Below are positions 1-5,447 of a DNA stretch of 6,465 nt, one piece after another (the first letter of the stretch is position 1; each line of letters begins with the position of its first letter). The notes under the pieces were generated by a model. That model saw nothing but the letters and a program-made list of their open reading frames with translations, had not been told where the DNA came from and did no database searches. Made by a program: the position numbers and the translations under genes. This stretch comes from Pseudomonadota bacterium (lineage in GTDB: Bacteria; Pseudomonadota; Alphaproteobacteria; Paracaedibacterales; CAIULA01): positions 1-6,465 of the forward strand of contig JAJZHT010000071.1 in NCBI GenBank assembly GCA_021804455.1. The letters run 5' to 3'.

Positions 1-633
1 CGTTATTTAGCCAGTTCTTACCAATTAAGATTGTTGGAAACGGGACTTCTTTATCGATTGCTGGGGTATCATGCTTTTATTCAAAAGATCCCCTTAGAGG
101 CTTCTTCCTCTCTTTTGCGTTTGGCTGTGACTTTAGATTTTACGGATCTTTCGGCACCAGAATTACGTCAAGAATGGGTGGGAAATTTAGCCTCAAAAAT
201 CAGTGTATGGCCAGAGGTTAGAGAATTCTTAACCGGTTATATGCGGCGCTTTTGCCAGAAAACGGCCTTACCTTATCGGGGTGTTATTTTAGATGGTCGT
301 GATATTGGAACGGTGGTTTGCCCCGATGCGACTTTGAAATTTTTTATAACAGCCAGCCCCGAAGTTCGTGCCCAACGCCGTGCTTTGGAAATGGAAAAAA
401 GTTCCTTTCACGATAAGGTTTTCCTCGCTCAGGTAAGTGAGCGGGATCAACGGGATCAAAGCCGCACCTTGTCACCCTTAACCATGGCCGAAGACGCCTA
501 TCAAATTGATACCACGAATTTAACGGTTCAGGAATCGTGCCACCAGGCTGCTAAAATCGTGCAAGCATTTTTGGACAAGGATTTTGAGTTCCCAAGCAAC
601 AATAAGAGGGTTCTTGATTTAAAACCTGATTGA
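1..633 (+). CDS. cmk: Cytidylate kinase, 5'-truncated by the window edge
   Basis: Cytoplasmic (d)CMP kinase that transfers phosphate from ATP to CMP or dCMP in pyrimidine nucleotide metabolism. The reading frame is open from base 1 (210 codons visible), so the true start and the N-terminal P-loop lie upstream of the window; the first in-frame TTG at base 31 is not the start. Visible family hallmarks are LETGLLYR (near codons 12-19, the 'DTGxxYR' substrate motif), LDGRDIGTVVCPDA (codons 97-110), the FFITASPEVRAQRR stretch after it, and the arginine-rich SERDQRDQSR lid segment (codons 146-155). The tail after AAKIVQAFLDK, about 17 residues ending LKPD, goes beyond where family members usually stop. 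Those codons lie opposite the 3' end of hemH, with 83 bases of convergent overlap. In many alphaproteobacteria cmk is followed by rpsA; here it is followed by the convergent hemH. Identification is secure. Confidence 0.96.
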   Translation, partial: RYLASSYQLRLLETGLLYRLLGYHAFIQKIPLEASSSLLRLAVTLDFTDLSAPELRQEWVGNLASKISVWPEVREFLTGYMRRFCQKTALPYRGVILDGRDIGTVVCPDATLKFFITASPEVRAQRRALEMEKSSFHDKVFLAQVSERDQRDQSRTLSPLTMAEDAYQIDTTNLTVQESCHQAAKIVQAFLDKDFEFPSNNKRVLDLKPD

Positions 634-1579
634 CTAGGCTTTGAATGAAGAAAGGGTGGCATCCCAGGGCAGGGACGCGGCCATAAAAAGGGATGCCTAC
701 TTTTTTGGAATATTCATAATAATCTTCATCCAGCTCAACCAAAGTTTCAGAGTGCTCAGACACAAAGGCAATGGGAATCACCACAACCGGTACGCCTTCC
801 TTTCCGGCCTTTGTCAAACAGTCCTCTGTACTGGGTGTTAACCAGGAAAGGGGGCCCACACGACTTTGGTACCCAATTTCATAATCGATGGGGTGTCCTA
901 AGACTTCTTTAAGATAGCTAACGATTTTTTGAACGCTGTGTTCAAGATGCTTTTGATAGGGATCGCCGGCATCGACAACCTTTTGGGGGAGACTGTGGGC
1001 TGAAAAGAGTAAACGAGGCTGGCCATATTCTTTGGCCTGATGATAAAAGGGCAAAAGGATCATGCTATGGGCGCGAATAAAATCCTGATCGTCAAAATAA
1101 CAACAGACGTTTTGGGTGGGGACCTTGAAATTCTTTTGGGTGCACCCTTGTTGCCATTCCTTGAAAGAGGAGGCGGTCGTGGTGGTTGAAAATTGCGGAT
1201 AAAGGGGCAATAAGACCACCTGATCAGGATCAAATTGTTGCACCTGATGGATGGTTTCCGCCGTAAATGGATGCCAATAACGCATGGCAATAAAAACCCG
1301 ATAAACAGAGGTTTTATGGGATTGTAAGGCCTGTTCCAAGGCCAAAGCCTGAGCCTGAGTATGCTCCAGCAAGGGGGATTTCCCACCCATTTTTTGATAA
1401 ATCGCCATGGCCTTTTTGGTGCGACAGCGGCTGATCAGGTGTGCCAATAACCAACGAAAGGGTTGGGAAATTCTTAAGATGGCGGGGTCATGGAAAAGAT
1501 TGAATAAAAAAGGACCAACAGCCTTGAGACTGTCGGGTCCTCCTAGGTTCAAAAGAACAACGGCAACTTTTTTTTTCAT
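551..1579 (-). CDS. hemH: Ferrochelatase (protoporphyrin/coproporphyrin ferrochelatase)
   Basis: Inserts Fe2+ into the porphyrin macrocycle at the end of heme synthesis; the family acts in the cytosol or at the inner membrane face. The 342-residue length is normal. Hallmarks in order are VVLLNLGGPDSL (residues 7-18), LLPLYPQFSTTTTAS (123-137), SAHSLP with the catalytic His195 (193-198), GYQSRVGPLSWLTP (236-249) and IAFVSEHSETLVELD (270-284) with the conserved active-site Glu278. The C-terminus carries Cys327, Cys328 and Cys335, and Cys146, Cys159 and Cys160 lie in the middle. This resembles the cysteine layout of the [2Fe-2S] ferrochelatases known from some bacteria, though a cluster is only inferred. 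The ATG at 1577-1579 is followed by nine A residues (Met-Lys-Lys-Lys) and has no strong Shine-Dalgarno. The gene converges on cmk with an 83-base overlap and diverges from the exported-protein gene at 1663. Confidence 0.96.
   Translation of the reverse strand: MKKKVAVVLLNLGGPDSLKAVGPFLFNLFHDPAILRISQPFRWLLAHLISRCRTKKAMAIYQKMGGKSPLLEHTQAQALALEQALQSHKTSVYRVFIAMRYWHPFTAETIHQVQQFDPDQVVLLPLYPQFSTTTTASSFKEWQQGCTQKNFKVPTQNVCCYFDDQDFIRAHSMILLPFYHQAKEYGQPRLLFSAHSLPQKVVDAGDPYQKHLEHSVQKIVSYLKEVLGHPIDYEIGYQSRVGPLSWLTPSTEDCLTKAGKEGVPVVVIPIAFVSEHSETLVELDEDYYEYSKKVGIPFYGRVPALGCHPFFIQSLVNQVLNQEPSYCCLGTQNPCPKMLARF
656..706 (+). terminator. Candidate intrinsic terminator of cmk, inside hemH
   Basis: About 25 bases past the cmk stop codon, GGCATCCC (658-665) pairs perfectly with GGGATGCC (690-697). 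The stem extends by two more pairs (656-657 with 699-700) across a single bulged T at 698. It is followed directly by six T residues (701-706). The loop is long (24 bases) but contains further GC-rich sequence that could pair. Position, stem and T-run fit Rho-independent termination of cmk transcripts. The site lies wholly within the antisense coding region of hemH, where the two arms encode parts of VGIPF and GCHPF, so chance cannot be excluded. Confidence 0.55.
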
Positions 1580-1587
1580 TTATTAAC

Positions 1588-1617
1588 TTGAAAATAACAA
1601 TTTATCCCTTAAATACT
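1588..1617 (+). promoter_or_regulatory. Candidate sigma70-type promoter for the exported-protein genes
   Basis: In the 83-base divergent region between hemH and the gene at 1663, TTGAAA (1588-1593) resembles a -35 box. AATACT (1612-1617), 18 bases downstream, matches a -10 box at four of six positions. Transcription would start near 1624. The region is AT-rich and must hold the start signals for the + strand gene and probably also for hemH, for which I found no convincing boxes. This call is from consensus matching by eye only. Confidence 0.35.
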
Positions 1618-1623
1618 TAATAA

Positions 1624-1642
1624 GGTATTCATACCCAGGTAT
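1624..1642 (+). promoter_or_regulatory. Three evenly spaced GGTAT/ATACC elements, possible operator
   Basis: GGTAT (1624-1628), its reverse complement ATACC (1631-1635) and a second GGTAT (1638-1642) start exactly seven bases apart. Together they form two overlapping dyads (GGTAT-TC-ATACC and ATACC-CA-GGTAT). They sit just downstream of the candidate promoter and upstream of the Shine-Dalgarno of the gene at 1663. A regulator binding here could affect that gene and the divergent hemH. The binding role is inferred; only the repeat geometry is seen. Confidence 0.3.
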
Positions 1643-1650
1643 ACAAGAAG

Positions 1651-1656
1651 AAGGGG
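1651..1656 (+). promoter_or_regulatory. Ribosome binding site of the first exported-protein gene
   Basis: AAGGGG lies six bases before the ATG at 1663 and is the clearest Shine-Dalgarno sequence in the window. It fixes that start codon. Confidence 0.7.
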
Positions 1657-1662
1657 AATTTT

Positions 1663-2859
1663 ATGCGTTATGGAGTGTATCTGATCATTTTTGCGGGTTT
1701 TTTCGCATCTTTAACAAACTCTTTTGAGGACAAAGATATACAGACGCAATACCAGCAATTTTTAAAAAAGACCCCACAACAGATGGCAACAGACCTGGGG
1801 CAATCTGTTGAATTCGTTAAAAGCTTGAGTCCTGCGGTACGTTTTGTTGTCAATTTAAAACAGTCTATGGATAAAGCCTCTCAAGATATGAAAACGTTTT
1901 ATGCCCAAATGATTGCCAAAATTATTGCTCGAGGGGCTGGTGTGGGCGGTGTGAGTCAGCGTCCCGCCACCGAACAGGAGCGATATTTTATTCTGAAAGC
2001 TTTGCATGGGGCTGTGAATCAGGGAGTAACAGAAAAAGATTTAGGGTTAAACGCCCCTTCTTTAACGGGACATCAAACATTTGTTTCAAATTTCGTTAAA
2101 AACGCTAAATATTCTTTTTCTGTTCAACAAGAAGTGTTCGGAGATGGTTTGGCTGATAAAGCGTTGATTGGAAAATTTGGTAATATTGAGGTTACTCACC
2201 AGTATAACTCGGATTTCCCTACCGCACCTATTATTCATCCCTATAATTTAGATGACACTGTCCAAGATCAGAAAAGGATGTTTATTCCTCTAAGAATAAA
2301 ACTACCGATTCAATCTTATTATTGGAATTTGCCAGAGAATGTATTACAAGCAATTCAGCAAATACCTTCGGATAAACTTGATTTATTTTTTATAGCCCAA
2401 AATAATGTTTGGAAGCGCGAAGCGGATCTTTTATACCGTCCTCATTATTGGGTTTTTCCTAATGCCCCTGCTTATGGGAATTTTAATCAAGGTTTTTCTG
2501 CTAAAATTACCTTTTTGCCAGTCCCTTTTGGGACGACGATCTCTCATCAACACGGGCCTTTTGCGGATGGAGGGTTTAGCGTTCATCCAGGAGAGGATGG
2601 AAGGGTCGTGTCTTCAGGGGTTAACTGTTCTATTGAAAATTTGATCCAGGGGAAAAAGAATCAAAGTTTAGCCTTTTTTTCACTTATTGAATGTAATAGC
2701 CGTTATGCTTTGACTTTGCATTGGTTATTGACCGAAAACGATGAAACTCATTTGAAAAATATAAACCACGGAAGGCGGAATAACAAGACATTGGGGGGAT
2801 GGGCTCAACGCATCGCCCAAGATCCTGCTCTCAATAAATTGTATACGTTTGTTTTTTAA
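1663..2859 (+). CDS. Exported protein of unknown function, paralogue 1
   Basis: I do not recognise this 398-residue protein. Residues 1-20 look like a Sec signal peptide (Met-Arg, then the hydrophobic YGVYLIIFAGFFASL), so export is likely. A helical, Lys/Gln-rich stretch (about 25-90) leads to RGAGVGGVSQRPAT (90-103). Later blocks are VTHQYNSDFPTAPIIHPY (177-194), LDLFFIAQ (239-246), RPHYWVFPNAP (259-269), FLPVPFGTT (284-292), SLAFFSL (335-341) and RYALTLHWLLT (347-357). The protein ends YTFVF. All of these blocks recur in the same order in the next gene, so the two are tandem paralogues, similar in protein but not obviously in DNA. Only one Cys (322) is seen and no lipobox or internal membrane segment. 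The start is fixed by the Shine-Dalgarno at 1651-1656. The hypothetical label is firm; an outer-membrane, periplasmic or secreted location is open. Confidence 0.88.
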   Translation: MRYGVYLIIFAGFFASLTNSFEDKDIQTQYQQFLKKTPQQMATDLGQSVEFVKSLSPAVRFVVNLKQSMDKASQDMKTFYAQMIAKIIARGAGVGGVSQRPATEQERYFILKALHGAVNQGVTEKDLGLNAPSLTGHQTFVSNFVKNAKYSFSVQQEVFGDGLADKALIGKFGNIEVTHQYNSDFPTAPIIHPYNLDDTVQDQKRMFIPLRIKLPIQSYYWNLPENVLQAIQQIPSDKLDLFFIAQNNVWKREADLLYRPHYWVFPNAPAYGNFNQGFSAKITFLPVPFGTTISHQHGPFADGGFSVHPGEDGRVVSSGVNCSIENLIQGKKNQSLAFFSLIECNSRYALTLHWLLTENDETHLKNINHGRRNNKTLGGWAQRIAQDPALNKLYTFVF

Positions 2860-2889
2860 GGGAAATCTAAAAGTGGAGATAGAAAAGTT

Positions 2890-2894
2890 AAGGG
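2890..2894 (+). promoter_or_regulatory. Ribosome binding site deciding the start of paralogue 2
   Basis: AAGGG lies eight bases before the ATG at 2903. The frame is open further upstream to a TTG at 2849 that overlaps the previous gene, and contains a GTG at 2873. Starting at 2903 puts the signal peptide at the very N-terminus, so 2903 is the preferred start. Confidence 0.55.
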
Positions 2895-2902
2895 CAAACA
2901 GG

Positions 2903-4126
2903 ATGAAAATAATTCTGCAATCTTTTTTTGGGCTTGTCTTGTTAACCTTGGGCTGTCAGGCAACATCGTTGGAGCAAGAAATCAGTCAGGAATACAAGAG
3001 GTTTCAGCCCAGCCCACGCAGCTCTCTTTGTAAAGCGGTGCAGTTTATACAACGCTTGCAAACTCAAAATACTGCCACGGCTCCTCAAAAAATTGCCTTA
3101 ATTTTAAGGAAGGGAGCAGGAGTAGGAGGCATCAGCAAACGTCCCGCCACCTCGGAAGAACAAGAGGCCATTTTCAGTGTTTTGCAGGCTATTGTTAGAC
3201 CAACTCATGATATCAAAGAACTGGGATTTAAAACTGACGATTGTCAATCTTCCGACCGTCACCTTAGCTTTGTTACCGGGGCAGCCTATGTTTTGAAAAA
3301 CAGCCCCAATAAAATTAATTGGCAAGATCCTCACGAGCAGGATCTTTTGCGTTACCATGCCAACCAGGTTCCGTTTAGTGTCCAAAACAGTAATCTATCT
3401 TTTGAGAAAAAAGGACCACGTGTTTTACCTTATCTAGATGCCCATGTGGGAGTTAGCCAGCAATACCATTCCAGTTTCCCTAAAGCACCGATGTTGCATC
3501 CCTATCATCCCGGGGGAAACAGCCAATTGGGGGCTGTTCCTTATTTGCCCATGAGGGCTAAGTTTCCAATTGCAAATTACCGTAAGGCCCTTCCCCAAAA
3601 TGTACAACAACATATCCAAGGAATTCTTGATCAAAATTTAGACCTCTTCTTTATTGTCCAAGGCCGTGCTTGGGATGACACGAATGATGATAAAGATCCT
3701 CTTCTTTTTCGCGCGCACTATTGGATGGATCCTAATGCCCCGAGAAACCATCTTAATTATTCCTATGATGTTTGGACATCGGGAACTTTCTTAAAGGTGC
3801 CGTTTGGGTCCACCTTAAAACAAGATGAAACCATCTTTAACCAGCAGGTTTACATTCACAGTGTTGACAACCAAGTTCGTTCCTCTCCTAATAATTTCTC
3901 TATTGAACACCTTCTAACATATGGGCAAGATTTGGCATTTTTTTCTTTGGTTCAAAATCCCCAAACAGGTCGTTATGCCCTAACCCTGCACTGGTTATTA
4001 ACAAGTGATGGAATAAAGGCAATCGCTCCCTACGTAGAGCATTACCCAATTCCTAATTTTAAAAGTTTTGCAGAATTGATGCTTCAAAATGACCGTTTCC
4101 GTAAACTCTATCATTTTGCTTTTTAA
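2903..4126 (+). CDS. Exported protein of unknown function, paralogue 2
   Basis: Tandem paralogue of the preceding gene (407 residues from this start), 43 bases downstream and probably in the same transcript. The N-terminus MKIILQSFFGLVLLTLGCQA is a signal peptide. Cys18 after LTLG is only a poor lipobox (Thr at -3, Leu at -2), so cleavage near CQA by signal peptidase I is equally possible. Shared blocks are RKGAGVGGISKRPAT (69-83), VSQQYHSSFPKAPMLHPY (184-201), LDLFFIVQ (246-253), RAHYWMDPNAP (270-280), FLKVPFGST (296-304), DLAFFSL (343-349), RYALTLHWLLT (357-367) and the C-terminal YHFAF. Between the first two blocks this copy is longer than its sister (about 100 against 73 residues), and it has an added NDDKDP loop near 261-266. 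No catalytic signature is recognised. Conservation of order and motifs despite wide divergence suggests both copies are under selection. Confidence 0.88.
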   Translation: MKIILQSFFGLVLLTLGCQATSLEQEISQEYKRFQPSPRSSLCKAVQFIQRLQTQNTATAPQKIALILRKGAGVGGISKRPATSEEQEAIFSVLQAIVRPTHDIKELGFKTDDCQSSDRHLSFVTGAAYVLKNSPNKINWQDPHEQDLLRYHANQVPFSVQNSNLSFEKKGPRVLPYLDAHVGVSQQYHSSFPKAPMLHPYHPGGNSQLGAVPYLPMRAKFPIANYRKALPQNVQQHIQGILDQNLDLFFIVQGRAWDDTNDDKDPLLFRAHYWMDPNAPRNHLNYSYDVWTSGTFLKVPFGSTLKQDETIFNQQVYIHSVDNQVRSSPNNFSIEHLLTYGQDLAFFSLVQNPQTGRYALTLHWLLTSDGIKAIAPYVEHYPIPNFKSFAELMLQNDRFRKLYHFAF

Positions 4127-4134
4127 TCCAGCAT

Positions 4135-4184
4135 GGGGACTTTTATCGTTTAAGAGAGGATAAAAAATATTTAATAAAATCCCC
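4135..4184 (+). promoter_or_regulatory. Mutually exclusive stem-loops in the tssA leader
   Basis: The 68-base gap before tssA holds two competing foldings. TTTTATC (4141-4147) pairs perfectly with GATAAAA (4159-4165) across an 11-base loop. Alternatively, GGGGA-C-TTTTAT (4135-4146) pairs with ATAAAATCCCC (4174-4184), giving 11 pairs with one bulged C. Both use the same TTTTAT, so only one can form at a time. The longer form ends ten bases before the ATG at 4195. No T-run follows either stem, so a classical terminator is unlikely; a translational or stability element is possible but unproven. Confidence 0.35.
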
Positions 4185-4194
4185 TTAATCCGAT

Positions 4195-5397
4195 ATGATG
4201 GCCTGGAGGTTCATCCTTGAAAGAAAATTTTTGATGCTAGGTCCATTAAGCGCACGTCCTTTTGTGGAATGGGATCACCTGATCGCACCTATTCAGGGTG
4301 AAAGCCCTGTGGGGCAATCTTTACGTTATGACACTGTTTATGATCAAATCAAGGAAGCCCGACGCGAAGAGGACGAAAGACTTTCTCAAGGCATCTGGAA
4401 AACCGAGGTTAAAAAGGCTGATTGGCTGGTGGTTGAATCTTTATGTGTGGACAGCCTTATCCATCGTTCTAAAGACCTGCAAATTGCGGGCTGGTTGGCC
4501 GAAGCCTGGACAACACTTGATCACCTTAAAGGAGCCATTCAAGGAGTCAAACTTTTACAGGCTTTGTGCGCTTCCTACTGGCATGATATATATCCAACCT
4601 TCATCGAAACAGACCCTGAATCGATGGACTATCGACTTCGGTTATTGGAATGGTTTGATACGACCCTGGCGGATCGTCTTTTATTTATACCTCTTACTTT
4701 TTGCGAAGCAAGGGAGGACTTATCAGGTTTAACCTTAGCCCATTGGTTAGAGGCCACAAACCTAGAAATGATGTCCAGAAGGACAACGGATGGTAAAAAT
4801 ATGCTGGCTCAGGCCGAAGCCAGCGGCAAGATTACGGTTAGCCTTTATCGTAAAGGCCTGGATCTAACCTCTTTATCCTTCTTGCAAGACAGGGTACAAA
4901 ACGTCAAAGATCTGCAGCAGACTATGGGCGAATTTTACCAATTTCTTGAGTCCGTTTTACAAAAACAGGCTCCTACCTTTACCAAAATCAAAACCAATCT
5001 TGAAAATATAAGTCGTCTTGTCGATATAAGCTTTCAGCAAAAACAAAAGAAAGTAAAAGATCCCACGCCTGACGATTTATCCAGAGTACAGCCTTCGATT
5101 CAAGAACTTTTACAATCCGAAATGGGGGACAGGCAAGAAAAAGAACCCACCCAACAAGATTCTGACACCGTTACAATTGCAGAACGCCAAGATGCGTATC
5201 GTGCTCTTAAAGATATTGGGATATTTTTAAAAACCCTGGACGCCCACAGTCCTGTACCGGCTTTATTAGAAGTGATGGTATCGTGGCAGGATAAAAGTTT
5301 GGTTGAAATTTTGGCTGATGTTGCCAAAGGAACACAGGAAGGTCACGTTTTTTTAAGATTGCTGGGGAATACAACCCAAACATCACCTGTTAAATAA
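4195..5397 (+). CDS. tssA: Type VI secretion system TssA/ImpA-family protein
   Basis: TssA proteins are cytoplasmic and help assemble the T6SS baseplate and prime or cap the contractile sheath. The ImpA N-terminal domain is visible at about residues 25-155: HLIAPIQGESPVGQSLRYD (28-46), KKADWLVVESLCVDSLIHRSKDLQIAGWLAEA with the family's 'RSKDLR' core at 91-96, and the YWHDIYPTF segment (128-136). A charged linker (about 283-328) leads to a conserved C-terminal block: RQDAYRALKDIGIFLKTLDAHSPVPALLE (331-359, matching the 'EPHSPVP' signature) and SLVEILADV (368-376). The 400-residue length suits a TssA1-like class. The start is uncertain. ATG codons at 4195 and 4198 lack a Shine-Dalgarno, while ATG 4234 would begin MLGPLSARPFVEW and aligns better with the usual family N-terminus. 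No other tss gene is in the window, so any T6SS partners lie elsewhere. Confidence 0.87.
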   Translation: MMAWRFILERKFLMLGPLSARPFVEWDHLIAPIQGESPVGQSLRYDTVYDQIKEARREEDERLSQGIWKTEVKKADWLVVESLCVDSLIHRSKDLQIAGWLAEAWTTLDHLKGAIQGVKLLQALCASYWHDIYPTFIETDPESMDYRLRLLEWFDTTLADRLLFIPLTFCEAREDLSGLTLAHWLEATNLEMMSRRTTDGKNMLAQAEASGKITVSLYRKGLDLTSLSFLQDRVQNVKDLQQTMGEFYQFLESVLQKQAPTFTKIKTNLENISRLVDISFQQKQKKVKDPTPDDLSRVQPSIQELLQSEMGDRQEKEPTQQDSDTVTIAERQDAYRALKDIGIFLKTLDAHSPVPALLEVMVSWQDKSLVEILADVAKGTQEGHVFLRLLGNTTQTSPVK

Positions 5398-5408
5398 TCT
5401 TCAATGTG

Positions 5409-5417
5409 TGTTATAAG
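5409..5417 (+). promoter_or_regulatory. Candidate extended -10 promoter upstream of the basic exported protein
   Basis: In the 50-base gap after tssA, TG-T-TATAAG (5409-5417) fits the extended -10 pattern (TGn followed by TATAAG at 5412-5417). No good -35 box is seen at the expected distance, which extended -10 promoters can tolerate. If real, it would give the gene at 5448 transcription independent of tssA. Confidence 0.28.
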
Positions 5418-5447
5418 CATAAGTAGGAATTAATAGAGAAAACCCGC

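Noticed and set aside
442..459. Perfect tandem 9-base repeat CGGGATCAA in cmk
   Set aside because: It encodes the RDQRDQ part of the conserved arginine-rich lid of cytidylate kinase, so function explains it better than a repeat element.
641..841. 66-codon + strand open frame inside hemH
   Set aside because: Antisense shadow of a clearly conserved ferrochelatase, with no Shine-Dalgarno or recognisable protein.
1060..1386. 108-codon - strand open frame
   Set aside because: Out-of-frame shadow within hemH; composition (Pro/Arg/Ile-rich) is not protein-like.
1567..1576. Nine-A homopolymer after the hemH start as a slippage or phase-variation site
   Set aside because: The frame is intact, and MKKK starts with A-runs are common in AT-leaning genomes; nothing else supports phase variation.
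2849..2902. Longer N-terminus for paralogue 2 from TTG 2849 or GTG 2873
   Set aside because: It would put a charged leader before the signal peptide; ATG 2903 has AAGGG at proper spacing and gives a normal signal peptide.
2920..2956. Lipoprotein lipobox in paralogue 2 (TLGC)
   Set aside because: Thr at -3 and Leu at -2 do not fit the usual L-(A/S/T/V/I)-(G/A/S)-C; recorded only as a weak alternative.
4298..4732. 144-codon + strand open frame
   Set aside because: Alternate-frame shadow of tssA, whose own frame matches the ImpA N-terminal domain throughout.
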